A stretch of 64,000 nt of DNA from Dermanyssus gallinae (GCA_003439945.1 QVRM01005387.1:62001-126000), one strand, 5' to 3'; numbered from the stretch's first letter, positions 24,276 through 37,122 are shown. Program-made: numbers and translations. Notes: generated by a model from the letters alone, not told the origin.

Positions 24276-25529
24276 GTGTGTATACTATGCCTATGGTGCG
24301 TATGTAGAAAAATGTAAAGAATCGCATTTGTCGTATGATGTAGTCCTACATCTTGTCCTAGGATGAATTGTTCTCGCACACTTTCATTTAAATCTTTAAA
24401 CCTGATCAGGCTCAGCGTAGTTAGCGCCGGTACAAAGTTTATCGAATTTGTGTTTAGTTTGCCGCGCTTAAACGCACCATGTTTCAGAAAGCCAACCGTA
24501 CAGTTTACATATGTAGACATCCGTTGACTTTTGAAGAAGAAAAGTGGACGACAAGTAAGTCAATAACAAGCAGACGTGCTCACCAATAAAATCGCGCCAG
24601 GTGGCACTAACATCTCATTTGTTGGAGTTTCTTCAATATACGAGTCATATATATATGAGTGTCTTCAACCCCCTCACATGGGGTGAGATTGCCTTAGTTT
24701 GCGTCATCAGTCCTCTTCTCCTTCGGTCATGCTAGAATTTGGTTAGGATTCATTTATTAACCTCCTGCTTACGGCAACTATACGTAAAGGTTCCCTGCAG
24801 GTCTCTATATTGCTAAATTGTTTTGAACAGTCGTCGATATAGTCTGGGCGATGGTATGGGATGGCAAAAAGCAGATTGTACTGCAGTGTACAGAAAAGTA
24901 GTGCCCACCAATAAAATGCAATGTGCGTTAAAACATTTATAGCATATATATATATATATATATATATACATACATACATATATATGTGTGTAAGTGTCGG
25001 TATGTATAAAGACCTGATCGGTCATTCAGGTTCGACCGCGGGCACAAAATTGTGGAAGCAGTCCAATACGAATGTTTATACTATTGTGCAATGTCTATGT
25101 GTGTAAATGTGATCAATTTATTCAGTTTTGTAAAAATGAAACAAACAATTAACAAACGTTTGTGCGAGGATCCGCTGACTTTGAGTGAAATGAACTGACT
25201 GTACAAAAGTTAGTGCAGGAATATATTTATAAAATTGAAAAATATCCTGAGGTCTTTAAAGTAACATAGAACACAAGAATGAAAACCCCACAGGACAGGG
25301 CGTTAAATCGGAAGATCTTGAAAGCCAGTGAATGTCCCATTTACACGAGATTATCAGTCCACCGGGACACTTAATGCTCAAAAGCTCGATTGTATTGTTA
25401 GAGCTAGAGTTCACACGCATCGATTCCGTCCAAAATTCGGCCAAAGACAATTAAGGATCATGCCGCAATAACGCCTTCTACTCACCGTGCAGTGAAAACA
25501 TAGAGTCCAATGAATTTGAAATATACAAA

Positions 25530-25531
<2 letters not shown>

Positions 25532-25570
<39 letters not shown>
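25532..25570. repeat. (TA)n microsatellite
   Basis: TA array of about 38 bp just upstream of the dispersed repeat copy B. Confidence 0.9.
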
Positions 25571-25572
<2 letters not shown>

Positions 25573-25739
25573 AAGATACAGTGTCACAATATATTAATTA
25601 TATATTATCTATATAATATTACTTTATACATTTTCCTAGCTCTGTTTGTTCCCTGGTCAATGCAGATGTCAGAAACACGCCTATCTCTCAATCACGCCTG
25701 CTTCCTTATACTGCCCGCCTGTCTATGCGTCACAGTGCT

Positions 25740-26210
25740 ACCGAGCAGTGTGGGACTGGACCTTACCGGTTGGATATTGGTCCGCCAAGACTGCTACCCA
25801 CTAAACACATCTCCCCCCTTAAGCCTCACTCTCTAATGCCCCAGATATCCATAGAACAGTACTATGGGCCATTAGGAGAAGTGGCGAGCGTCTAACGGAT
25901 CATTTGGCCGAGGCCACTCACGGGTTCCCCCACCGGTCCGACGTGCTTGTCTCAACACCTACAGAGAATTTATTCCCAGCCAACTCCCAAAGAGACTTAT
26001 GGACCCATGAGCCAGGAAATGTCGACATTTTTCAAAGAGCTTGGAAAAAGACTAAACGCGGTAACAAAGGGCACCCGTTCTGAAGAGGACCTACTGCAGC
26101 GCATATCGATCGAAGTTCAGCAGGAAAACGCAGCATCAGTTTCAGGGTCTCTTCCCTCCGCTGTAGGGGTCCCTAAGGTCCCGTTCCAAATACTATTTTG
26201 ATTAAATAAA
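25740..26210 (+). repeat. Dispersed repeat, copy B (probable retroelement 3' fragment)
   Basis: Partner of 11750-12070 but extending further. A frame of 84 codons at 25947-26201 reads an amphipathic, Gln/Glu-rich segment (EMSTFFKELGKRLNAVTKGT), followed at once by TTAAATAAAATC and a TA tail, like a LINE 3' end with its poly(A) signal. Protein family not recognised; it may be the C-terminus of an unlisted ORF2. Confidence 0.45.
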
Positions 26211-26768
26211 ATCTTATATATATATACACAGACAGTAGTATGTTCGCACAATAGTATAATAGTGTGTTTATGTGTGTGTGTATGTTTGTCTATTTGTATA
26301 TATTTGGCAGTGTCTAGTTTAGTATGACATTGGAGGCCGCCCTTGGCCGACGATAGGTTGACGCCTCCTATGGAAGCTTAGGAATAGGGCGTTGCTATAC
26401 ATCCAAGCATTCCCTGCAGACTAGTAGTTCGCCTATTGACTTATGGATGCATGGGTGAGTTACTATCAACGAAATGAACAACACACACGCGTCCGCGCTG
26501 AAATAAAGCCAAATAATGATACAAATAGTCACTTTGTCTTAATTGCCGACATGTCGACACATTTGTTTGTACAGAGTACACACCCGAATATCTATTTATC
26601 TATCATAAACCTGTAAGGCACGAAATATGTACAATATGAATAGGTTTTACATAAACACAAGTCACCGTTTTCACATAACAGTTGGTCGAGGCCTCGTATG
26701 TACTTATCCGTATGTTGGCAATTGTACGCAACTGCGGCAAGGGAGCATTATTCATCGTCGAACATATG

Positions 26769-26802
<34 letters not shown>

Positions 26803-26929
26803 TCCACGTGGCGTTTCGTTAAAATTGACGCGCTTTTCAATTCGAATCATCGTCGTATCGGAAATCCGCTTCTCCGATTGATGCACGACAGACGGCACCT
26901 CGTATTTAGTAGGACACGAATACGTGTAA

Positions 26930-27200
26930 ACCATGGCAAAAAATGATGCGTCATCTTTGAAATATGAGGGAAAAGCAGCAACTGTCCGTGCCCATCGCGC
27001 CGGCCGGACGGACCTGCGCCAAGATTGCAAATTTATTTCATGTCAGTCTACGGATAGTTCAGCGGATTGCAGCATATTACACACGTCTTCAGAACAAACA
27101 AACCCAGGTTCCTACACAGTCAAGAGGAAGATTCACGACGGCACGATTCTATTGAAAAAGCGTTCAACGTTTTGGACAGGGACATTTCGACACGCACTTG
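26930..27200 (+). mobile_element. Tc1/mariner-like transposase N-terminal fragment (HTH)
   Basis: After ATG at 26933, two overlapping frames together show a helix-turn-helix type segment, RTCAKIANLFHVSLRIVQRI (frame of 26964), followed by a short basic stretch with RGRFTTARFY, where transposases of this kind have a GRP-like hook. A frameshift splits it and no catalytic domain follows. Fragment too short to assign a clade. Confidence 0.4.
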
Positions 27201-27232
27201 TATGCGCTTTAGGCCCCAAAATTAAAAGGTGA

Positions 27233-28520
27233 TCAGTGCGAGCAGGGGTCATATTAAGCAAAACTCTCGGCAAGAAACGCTAATTTAGACGGAAGACATA
27301 TATATATATATATATACAAATGTCTGTGGGGTCCTTGAGCCATCGTTGCATGTAAATAAGACCAGTAGTACATCAGCTATACGTATTTCTGAATTAAATT
27401 TTTTTTACTAATTAAAACTATTTGCCTAGATTGAGACTCCACGACTTTTGTTCCAGTTCCGTTTCTACGGCAATGTCTCTCTAATGTAACGCATCATACC
27501 TGACTTCCCAGACTGAGGGCTCCTTAATTATGAAACCGCCAACTTTGGAAGCGTCGACACCACGCTCGCATGTGCGGATTGATTATTCGAGCACGTCGAT
27601 ATCTGTTGAATATCTGCATACAACGTGTCGAAAAAATGTCTTTGATTCTTTTGCTTCCCCTGCTTTTAATCGAGTTCACCGTGCCATTGCATCACCAAAC
27701 CGTATCATGCGTTTCAAAGTGTTTAAACTTTTAACGGAAAAATTTATTTTAGAATTTTACAATGTTCCAGACTACGCTGATGTATGCACATTCCAGGAAT
27801 TTAGAATGCCTTCACAGATTGTACGTGTGAAGCATGTTTTGTATTATTCTCGACGTCAATGTTAGCTTCAAGAAATACCTCGTACACGCAGCCAAGTCCG
27901 CAGCACGCATGTGCAACTTTTGAGAGTGCCTGAGACGTAAAATAATATACCATTCCTATGGCCGTTATCCTTTTGCGGAGGAGATGTAAAACTGCTATCT
28001 AAACGGTTCAGAGAAGCTCAGTATTGTATTGCTTAAAATCACAGAAACAAATATTTCCGAAAAATCAAACGACTAATTATTAATGAAACTGAGTGCGTCC
28101 TAAATGTGTTCCTACCTTGCGAAGAAATACCCAAATGACGAACGATGGCTCAGTGGAGGTCCTCATGATGATTTTGTTTACTGCACAGCGCATATTGTCT
28201 TGCGACAAATGATCGCCGACAAGGAGGACTTCAGAGTCCCACCTTCAGAAGACAGGGTCTTGAGAACAAGAGCTTGTAGACTGCATGATGCACCGGCAAT
28301 GCAGGACGACGAAACGCGACGGCCCCACACTGATGTTCGATAGAGCCGAACGAGTCAACCGGCTCCCTAGATCGGGGCCTAAAGCTTGACAAGGCAAGAC
28401 ATTGGTTCTGCAGGGTTGGGAAAGCTTAGTCGAACGCATCTTTCTTTCGGTCATCGGCCCCTTCGGTAGGATGAATCGGCTCTATAAATTACGGCATATA
28501 AGAATGTCTTAGTTTATAAA
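27233..28520. other. Stretch with unassigned open frames
   Basis: A 111-codon + frame at 27530-27865 and a 79-codon + frame at 28104-28343 have no motif that I recognise and no splice sites linking them in an obvious way. A TA array is at 27298-27316. Confidence 0.35.
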
Positions 28521-28525
28521 GCCGA

Positions 28526-28680
28526 CATCAATCCCATGGACAACCCACATAATCAGCGAATATTTGTTGTGTATAATTGTATAATAACGCGAATAATTGT
28601 GTCATGAGAACGGAACACATCCCTAATATGTACCCTAATATGCAGGCCAGGATATCTGGAAAGCTAATACAGCTTCCGCC
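28526..28680 (+). repeat. Dispersed repeat pair, copy 1 (partner 30424-30540)
   Basis: Shares ACATCAATCCCAT, ACAACCCACATAATCAGCGA, GAACGGAACACATCC-like and ATATGTAC blocks with 30424-30540 in the same orientation. Copy 1 has an extra TAATTGTATAATAACG-type segment in the middle. No terminal repeats seen. Confidence 0.75.
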
Positions 28681-30423
28681 GCAAGTCGAACTTGATTATT
28701 AGGGTGACTTAGTGAACCAAACAACTGATATCAGACCTAGTAGGCTGTGTTCAGCTGGACTGGACAGAACTTGTGTTGTTGTTCTTGTTGTCGAGTTGTC
28801 ATCCTACCCATCAATATTCAGATACATAGCCATCGGTAGCATAACGACGTGAAGGCCTATATGATTGTCTACAAACTACTCTACCACCCAGCTAGTACCG
28901 CTGATAGAAGCTTGTCATGCATTCTCAAGACAGGGTAACCCGTACCTATGTTGGCATGCACATTATTCTACTAACAAATACGTTGACAAATATGGGTCGT
29001 CCAACGTTCTTCTGTGTCGGTTTAAAATCTGTTTAATACACCTTAGGAAAAAAATCACCATGACAATATCGCTTCTAGGGAAAAACTTAATATTCACAGT
29101 GCCATCATGTCTATAAACGCAAATTACAATGTGTCTCTTTTGTCTAGAAATGCAAAGTTTCCTAACTGCGGGAGTACTCTTTATGACTTCGGCAAATTCA
29201 GAAATTCGTCAACAATGTGATACATCCTGTGCAGTACTCATTAAATAAAATTGCCCAGACGCTGCACAGCATACGTTAGCACACGGAAAATAAATATTGC
29301 TCTACGTCTATTCGGTTTGAACCGTTGCGTTTTTTCCCAAGGATTTGTTCCCTTTCGTTCGTTTTTGATCTCTTGAATGCCCTCTAGAGTTCCGTTAAAC
29401 AGACCTGCGAGGTAGGTTTTACCCCTTAGCCCAAGCGCTTTAGGCTTAAGCTGGTACCGCGTCTAGACCAGTTGAATCTCTGCTAGACATGTTTCATAGA
29501 AACTTTTCTATTTCCAATAGTGTGGTTCTGATTGCAATCTCTGTGGCTATTCGGAGTGTCGTTCGTGTTTACTGCTTCGGTTTCGCATTCATAAGTTCAG
29601 TAGCGTCGTGCGATAGGCTTTTTTTTCATTTTCACAATTACCGCCAGCCTACTTTCGTTGTATTTAACGCGTGTTTCATGAGGTGTCTTCTGACTATGTC
29701 ATCCTATCCCAACGTGCAGCCGTCTTTCGTTATAACCGTTTTCTTTCCTTTCTCGATCCGGACCAACAGCTCGCTGTCTTCCCGCATTTGCCGAAGGATC
29801 AAGATCTCCCTGGGCCTGATGCGATATCAGACTTGACTGAATGATGCGTGCTTTGATTTTTTATTGTTGTGTTCAGGGTTGTGTAATCGCCACGAGGGGT
29901 ATCTCCTTACCCTAGAATGTCTATTACCGTCTCGTCGCATAGACGGTTACGTTTCGCTTCCTTCTGTGTCGGTTCCAACGGTTCCCTGAGCTTTAGGACT
30001 AGAATAACATGGTTTGATCACTAGTATATGACTTATAACCTAAACCCAAATTGGCCATGCATGATAAATATCACCTTGAAAGGATGTGTACCGCTTTAAA
30101 GTGTATGTGTATTGTCTTGCGTAGTGTCCTCCACCCCATGACCGGCCGGCGACCGTTACGAGTTCGCCATTCTCTCGCTCAAACAACACACGTCCTCTGC
30201 CTGGCTCGCACCTACCACTACGGACTCATTTATTTTCATACCTCCTTATATACTCACAGATTGCCCGGGCATTTAGCGACTTCCCGCGTCTTCGCTAAGA
30301 GAGTGGCCGCATCTTCTATTTGGCGCCATGTATTTATCTTGCTTCACCATTGCCGCCAACCGACGCTGTCTATGCCAATACTGCCTAACGGACACTGCTA
30401 TCCTACATGTTGAAAGCGTATGT
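28681..30423. other. Gene-free stretch between repeat copies
   Basis: Contains open frames of 115 codons (29489-29836) and 120 codons (30051-30413), both on +, without recognisable motif or splice context. Probably relics of an unidentified repeat, since they end exactly where the repeat pair copy 2 starts. Confidence 0.3.
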
Positions 30424-30540
30424 CAACATCAATCCCATCCACAACCCACATAATCAGCGAATATTGTGTTATGAGGACGGAACACATCCATGATATGTAC
30501 GCCTGACGCGAAGCAAGGGATATTCATAACAGGTCGGCTG
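30424..30540 (+). repeat. Dispersed repeat pair, copy 2 (partner 28526-28680)
   Basis: Same order of shared words as copy 1, shorter by an internal gap. Confidence 0.75.
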
Positions 30541-30616
30541 CACAAGTACCTCCTACGACCAGGCTTGCCTTGCGATTTATTTCGTGAATAAAAGAGCTTC
30601 TATTTAATTTCAAATG

Positions 30617-31702
30617 CTATATTGATTAATAACTTCGCATGAAAATCAACCCCTCAAAAACCCAGGTTGTACTTTTCCGGACGTCCCACTCTCCCATAAC
30701 CTTCTCCAGGGGCGACTTAGTCATGGATGGCACTCTACTAGAACTGTCTTCAAATATCACCTGTCTCGGCTTAGTGTTTAATGAGCGTATGACGTGGAAT
30801 AGCCACGCTAACATACTCCAACATAAATTTGCACCTGCTGTTGCCGCACTTGCCCATCTTCGGCTTCGTGGGCTTCAAGTCCATATCCTCGTCTTAGTGT
30901 ATAAGGCGCTAGTAGAGCCTCACCTCTGCTATTGTAGTGTGGTCTGGGGTGGGACTTACCAGAGTGTCATTGTATCACTTCAATCTCTGCAAAACAAAGC
31001 TATTCGTGCTATTTTTGGTCTGCGACCCAGAGAATCAGTCGCCTTCCTGCTTAAAGAACACGGTTGTTTTAGTGTGAAGCAGCTGATATGTTTTCGAGCT
31101 GCCATTTTTATATACAAAATCATTAACAATCTTATAGAGACTGGCGACCTTTTCCAGATTACACCCTCTATTGCTGCACCCTACCCCCTCCGAAACACAC
31201 GTCCTTACATCGCCATTAATCTTCCGCCATCACGCCTGCTAATGAATGGACCACGTCATCACTCCTTTTTTGTTTGGAACAGAATTCCTGCCCCCATTGC
31301 CACCATTCCCGGTCTTTCGGCCTTTAAGAGTAGCCTTAGAAAGTTTGTTTATTCCTTGTAGTTGTTTTAAATTCTTTTTATTTATTTATTTATTTATTTT
31401 ATCGGTGTCCCCTCTTGTTAACGATTTCATTTAATCTTTATGGACCTTCCTCTAGTCATGAAATTATTATTTACATGTTTGTTGTTTATTCAAATAAATT
31501 ACTATACACGTGTTCTATAGTATTATTAATATTACTACTCCTTTGATTAATTTATTTTTCTTTTCCTTTCGACGCAACGAGCACAAGACCTTCGTTCAAG
31601 CCCATGGGCTACCTTCGCAGTACAGAGGCTGTATACTTTCGAGTGTATTTGCAAGTACTCATGAATAAAGCTATGTGTTTCATTCATTCATTCATTCATA
31701 AC
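30617..31702 (+). mobile_element. 5'-truncated CR1/Jockey-type LINE with intact ORF2 C-terminus
   Basis: A single uninterrupted frame, 30639-31361 (240 residues), is the C-terminal part of a non-LTR reverse transcriptase. It starts at the post-YADD motif MKINPSKTQVVLF, continues with ITCLGLVFNERMTWNSHAN and the thumb block LVYKALVEPHLCYCSVVWGG, then LQSLQNKAIRAIFGLRPRES, and ends with the typical WNRIPAPIATIPGLSAFKSS tail. The YADD box itself is missing because of 5' truncation, as expected from target-primed reverse transcription. A 340-bp 3'UTR ends in a (TTCA)n tail at about 31679-31698. The open frame implies recent insertion. It encodes no complete enzyme. Confidence 0.85.
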
Positions 31703-31802
31703 AAAAATAACCACCGTCATCATGACAGTGCTACAACAGCTGCTGACGCAAGCCAAACATTACAAGATATATGAGGCTCATATTTTTATTTATTACATGT
31801 TC

Positions 31803-31842
31803 TAACGATGATCTAGTAACGTTAGTTACTAGATCATCGTTA
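31803..31842. repeat. Perfect inverted repeat, 18-bp arms, 4-bp loop
   Basis: Arms TAACGATGATCTAGTAAC and GTTACTAGATCATCGTTA flank GTTA. No element boundary or TSD was seen. Confidence 0.95.
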
Positions 31843-33595
31843 ACTAGCTAAATAACGTTGAGACTTTTTGTGGATTAATTTTGAAAACGCACTGATACAG
31901 ATTGTATTATTCCAAGAATGCCTGCAGCATACGCAACTGGTGTCCATAGTCAATCCGGCGGCCTAAAGGTTATATTTTTTTTATATATATTATATATACA
32001 CTGACATTTCCATTCATTCATATAAAGGTTAAGCACTGACATTTCCAAAGCAAAACAAAACGTTTTCGTCGAGATATTAAAATGAAAGCTACCTATTATT
32101 TTGGTGATCTGATTGCCCATAGCTCGTAGAAATTAATAACAGTACACTACGGGTTAAAACACGTTGATTAACGTTTAAATGCGAGTAAAAACACACATGA
32201 TTTTATTTACTTGGTATTTTATATTACCTACCCGAAGCTGACAAGGTAGGAATCCTGAAGAGGTGTCTGTAAAATAAAACAACGTTACAACTATATTAGC
32301 AGTTAGTAAGTAGTTTGGCGTTTAGCCGTGGCATTTGTCTGTCTGCTATCGATCAATATTCAAACCACTGAAACGCGTGATTTTATGGCCGCGATCATCC
32401 CCCAAGCGGAGCGCCCTTAAGGGCCCGAAAGATAAGCACTGAGGGCGCACGTCTTCTGAGGGTGGTATATAAAAAGGTTCAGCGATCACGCGTTGTGCTG
32501 ATGTCTGATCGCCCAGAAGGCGACGCTGCTACGCATTTAATATACTACAACAGCAACAGCAGCAGAACATCTAAATCATGTGCATGCACTTCGTGCACAA
32601 CTGCATGGTCCTGTCTATTTTGTATCTGCAGAAATTGTGGTGCATGTACAGGTTGAAGACGCCTGTCTATTACGATTCGGATTTTTTTTGCTTGGCTATC
32701 TGCTAATAACGCTGTTGAGACAGTTCAGGAGGAGAACAATAAAATGAGAACTTTTCAATAATTCCTTAGTATAAGAACTTAGTATAAGAACATATCAATA
32801 ATTCCTAGATGTTTGCTGCTTTCGCAAGGCGTACAAGTAAAATCGCAGTTGTATACACATTGATAAAGTAGGTACGGGGGAGGATCTCATGAGCCCGCTG
32901 TGACTTCGTCGGCAAAGCCATCTTAAATATATATTCTGTCCTGTCTGTTGTAGAATGATTAAATGCAATACTTCATCTAGTTAGGCCAAAAAAATTAAAT
33001 TGATTTTATTCACATCTCTCTCGAACCTTCTTATAACTAGTGAATCTGTTATTCGTATACGCAAGTTTGCGTATTTGTTCATTTAGACATATCCATAAAT
33101 TAGACAAAATCACCGAAAGCGCTCTCATTCATTTTTGTCTTCAACCTACTCCGCCCGAAAGATATATGGTAGTTCTATTCACAGAAACAATGTTTACCTG
33201 TCGAAGGATAACGATGAATCACAGATTCTAGGCCGCTTCAAAGATAAACTCTGTAAATATATATATATATATATTTTTTTTTAATAATTTTGGTTTGGTG
33301 TGCTGCTATAAGTGACACGAGTGATTCATTTGATAAAGCTAGTCGAAACGTTAGCGTATGCGCATAAATTTACTTTGATGTGTATGTCATAAAACCGGCA
33401 TTACTTCCCCATATCAGCTTGTAGCGCGATTGACTTGGTGCCAAAATAATTGTTATTAGGTGTGCATTCGTTTAGACGCAATAGTTAATATAAACATGAT
33501 GTAAAAATTAGCAATTAAGCATTAAAGCCAAAATATAGGAATTTCATTTCTTTAAAAAAAAAAATTAGTGCAACATTTTTTTCTTTTGAGTAACG
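31843..33595. other. Gene-free AT-rich stretch
   Basis: Short direct repeats of CACTGACATTTCC near 32000-32047; otherwise short TA runs (31983, 33257) and short frames without motif. Confidence 0.4.
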
Positions 33596-33599
33596 CTGG

Positions 33600-34800
33600 A
33601 TGCAATTCAACAGGTGCAAAAATAGTTCTCTGATAGAAACACTGGGGCTTTTGCAATGGCAGACCTGGTGCAGATATTTCAGTATAAAAAGCTCGATACA
33701 CTATTTTTTGGTAACTTCACTCCCACTACAGAAGAGGACATTTCCGCCACCTCACTACAAAAAACCGCGGAAAGAGGAACATGTTAATTTCGCGGTAATA
33801 TTTTTTGCTAAAAGTTCAGCTGCTGGCCTAAACTTCATTAGAGACCGAGAATGCTCACTGATCTCCTCTCCGATGCTGTTGCCAAACTCAAGTGTTCAAG
33901 GCAAAACAAGTTCGTGCGGCTATGACAAATGCATTCGCCGTTCGACGTGCCTTTGAGCCAGTATTGCCAAACGTGTTTAGATAGAGATCCTGGACAGGTG
34001 CAGGCCGACATGCAGGCCGCCGCGTCGACTAGAAATGTGTCAAGCGGTGCACTCCGAAGTGCATTCAACCAGGAATCTAAATTTTTGGCGGCCTCAGTGG
34101 CATTGTGTACGAGGTTGGTGAGTCTGGCCGAGTGCTCTGGAAAAGCCAACTTGGCCAAGGCGTTGGGCCCTTGAGAGACTCCTCGTAAGAGATATGAGCT
34201 TCATTCCATTGAGCGTGGCTTCGTACTTAGCAGGGAACGTACGGTGCGGGACCTTAGGGCCAGAATTTCAAAAACAGTCGTTTACTCCGTGAGAATCATG
34301 TGGGTAAATCCTAAACCAATTTTGGTGACAGCATCAGAGCCGCTAAGCACGTGTTGGCTTTAGCACACGTCCTCTCCGAGCTCGGCCGGTCTCCTGTGCA
34401 TCTACTACAACCTTTAAGGATATGTCATCAGAGCAGTATACGCTTACTTACTTCCTTCGCAAAAGAAAGAAGATGCTGATTTAAAACGCGATTGTGTCTG
34501 ACTCCGTATGCCCACCGCCCCCCCCCCCCCCTTCCCATCAAGTCCCAGGGCCGCCCAGGCTGTCTTTGTAATCAGATCTGCTAAACTTAGTAAAATCAGG
34601 AAATACCGTAGCTGGGATACCCGCACGACTGTCGGCCCATCGCGTTTGAAACCTTGAGTGAACTGGGCCCGACTACCGGGAAGTTACCAGATGATAAGTG
34701 TGCCGAAGAACTCCTACGACAATGGCTCTCGCTTGCCGTCCAACGCGACGACGCCGCAGCGGTTCAAGGGGTCTTACTATTGTGATCTGAGCCTCGGCGT
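33600..34800 (+). other. Unassigned repeat-like stretch with broken frames
   Basis: A + frame at 33929-34174 (81 codons) and the sequence after it (ERGFVLSRERTVRDLRARIS-like reading near 34210-34270) look like pieces of a decayed coding repeat, but no motif fixes a family. A C-run of 13 is at 34509-34521. Confidence 0.25.
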
Positions 34801-34813
34801 TTCTCGATGGCCT

Positions 34814-35690
34814 CTAGTTATATAACCATATGAGAAAAAAAAAAATATATATATATATATATATATCCAAAACGTGTTCTCTAAAGACCGTCGTTTTCGA
34901 TAGGTTGTACATCCTCTGGAAGTCTTCAACGAATAACGGCGACGACGCCAGTAAGTACACTAACCTATTCAGGTTAGTGTGGTGGGCGTTCAATGCTCTC
35001 TTTAGGAAACTAGCTTTGAGTTGATCAAATGCCCGTAAGTTCGGTCTTGAAAAATAAGGCCAAATCACCTGAATGATGTAGGATGCGGTGGGTGCAATCT
35101 TCAGGTTAAACAATGGGTCCTTGATACTGTAAAATGATTGTAGTCCTTTTCGGACCCTATCTTTGACATGCCTGGAGAAATTTGTGCTACGTAATGAAAA
35201 CACAACCCCCAGGTAGGGAAAGTAGGAAACAATTTCGATTGTTCCTGAATCCAGTTGGAACTCATCGCCTTTGGCCAGTTTTCCACCTCGTCGTAATTCC
35301 ATCGCTTTAGTCTTGCTCGCATTAATCTCTACTTTGTTCCGATTTACATAGCGCTGTAGAGTTACAAGCGACTGCTGCAAGTGAAAGCGACTTTGGAAGA
35401 ACAATACAAAATCATCGGCATACATACGCGTCTCAACTTATGAATGCCGACTATGTACTTCTCTTATCAACATTGAAAACAAGAGGGGACTCAGATTATC
35501 ACCCTGAGCAACACCGGTAGTCTGAGTGATCGGCGCGTGCTCAGCAAACCCATCGTCTATAATTACCAGTCTCTCTTGCAAGATGCTTCGTACCAGTTCT
35601 AGCATGCTCAGTGGAACTCCACAGCGTGCCAGCTGTCGAGGATTTTCGTTCGCGAGGCCGCCTTGAAATCCAGTATATATATATGTATAT
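34814..35690 (-). mobile_element. LINE reverse transcriptase relic, minus strand (YADD present)
   Basis: Read on the minus strand, the sequence near 35670-35470 encodes a palm region ending in GVAQGDNLSPLLFSMLI (RT motif B), then after one stop the frame 35425-34814 (203 residues) opens with MYADDFVLFF, the catalytic YADD box. NRNKVEINASKTKAMELRRG (post-YADD motif) and YFPYLGVVF follow, then a thumb-like tail. One in-frame stop near 35426-35428 and loss of the N-terminus make it dead. Lineage: non-LTR; the clade was not determined. It differs in sequence from the 30617 element. Confidence 0.8.
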
Positions 35691-35961
35691 ATATAGCTGT
35701 TACTTTCAGTGATCTGGGGGAATGTAAACTCAGCAGAACGACAGCGATAAACGACAACACACGAACGTACGTCTAGCGCGTAGACGCGCAGATTCTATTT
35801 ACTCAAGAGATGCTGTGGCCTTTGTGTAGGACTAAGAGTTAATTTGTGCACTTGGTCATCTAGAATGTTCTTCCGGTCCTCTCCGCTGATTAGGCGACCG
35901 GCGCGCATTGTCGTAGCGTGAATTGTCTCCGATGCGTAAGGCAGCCGTGGACGAAGGTCTA

Positions 35962-36150
35962 AACTTTTTCGGGCTGACCCTCAGCCAACATTTAACGTCT
36001 GCGGGACTGCTTTCGCATTGCTTCGGGGCGGTGAGGCGGACCCCAGAAATACAAATGCGCAACCGTAGGGCTGCAACCCGTGTACCTTGTATGTGTCTCC
36101 TCCGGTCGCGAGGTGCGCGCAAATGCACCGACTCCGCCACCCGGTGTCTA
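35962..36150 (-). mobile_element. tRNA-derived SINE, copy 4
   Basis: Minus-strand copy with the diagnostic CGGGCTGACCCTCAGCCAAC edge at 35970 and a degraded B-box (GGGCTGCAACCCG instead of CTCGAACCC). The head ends at CCACCCGGTG near 36147. Confidence 0.75.
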
Positions 36151-36423
36151 ATGATGATGATAGTAGAGATGTCGTGGTTATGGTATGACATAGAGGCGGT
36201 GATGAACGTGCATAGATATGGTTAGCACATGGCTGAGAGGGTCTATGTCGGTGTTGTTGATAATGATGGCAACGTGATCATCGTCGTATATGTGGTGGAG
36301 GTTGCCTTGATGGTTGGAGTACATGCTCGACAATGTGTTCGGTCGGCTGTCGTGTCGTTGCGCTAGCGCCCTCACGTCTTAACAACATAGTAAGTGGTTG
36401 CTCTTGTTGTATCTAACTTCGTT

Positions 36424-36428
<5 letters not shown>

Positions 36429-36469
<41 letters not shown>
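36429..36469. repeat. (TA)n microsatellite
   Basis: TA array of about 40 bp; no element border recognised at its edges. Confidence 0.9.
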
Positions 36470-36471
<2 letters not shown>

Positions 36472-36643
36472 AATTAATCACCGACGGCGAACGTGTGCAC
36501 GTTTACGAAGGGTCCAATGTAGGAACCAACCATCTCTGGAGGGTTCCCCGGACCGAAGCCGCGTTGCCGTAAAATGACTGTGTGGCGACGTTCACTACCG
36601 CCGCAGCGCGTCATTTTTCATGCACTTAATCTGGACATCCCGC

Positions 36644-37120
36644 CGAAAAATCGTAATTACTCCACAACCACAGCTCGCATGGACATATGTTTGGTACCAA
36701 AATGATCGCCATGAATTGCGCATTGGCTGAATATGTCCGTTTTGAGCGCTGTGAGCGGTTGTAGGGTTATGATTCTAAAGTATTTGGCGTGAACGCTAAT
36801 AAAGAACTTTATTTTTGGCGAATTCTCTTCTAAGCGACCATGTCGCATCTTCTGACCGGCCTTGCATATTCTTCAGATGGAGCAGAATTTTATCACGAAC
36901 ACGATGGTGTGCATAGTTTCTGTCTAGGAAGACTGGTTGTCTCGCAACAGCACATTTTGTGCTCCTATGTCGGGCAAAAACACTAGTGTCACAAATTGTA
37001 GTAATTTCGCTTTCACTCCTAAACAAGACTTCTCAGAGACCATGTTCCATTGGAAAAAATATTTGGTTTAACGAGCTCTACAATTCTGTATATCGCGCTT
37101 CAAATATTCCTGCAACACCC
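36644..37120 (+). mobile_element. Dispersed repeat 'R480', copy 1, ending at a (TA)n array
   Basis: About 475 bp, near-identical to 41680-42101. Both begin at CGAAAAATCGTAATTACTCC and end TTCCTGCAACACCCTG, and in both the last bases run directly into a long TA array. Copy 1 has about 50 bp near 36670-36720 that copy 2 lacks. No frame is open in both copies, so a non-autonomous element is likely. The CAGGGTGTTGC-type end resembles termini of some cut-and-paste elements, but I could not find the opposite end. Confidence 0.75.
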
Positions 37121-37121
37121 T

Positions 37122-37122
37122 G

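Noticed and set aside
24026..24307. 93-codon frame as a protein gene
   Set aside because: Falls in a MITE-like sequence with likely inverted ends; no motif.
27530..27865. 111-codon frame as a host gene
   Set aside because: No recognisable domain, no linked exons, and surrounding DNA is repeat-rich; left unassigned.
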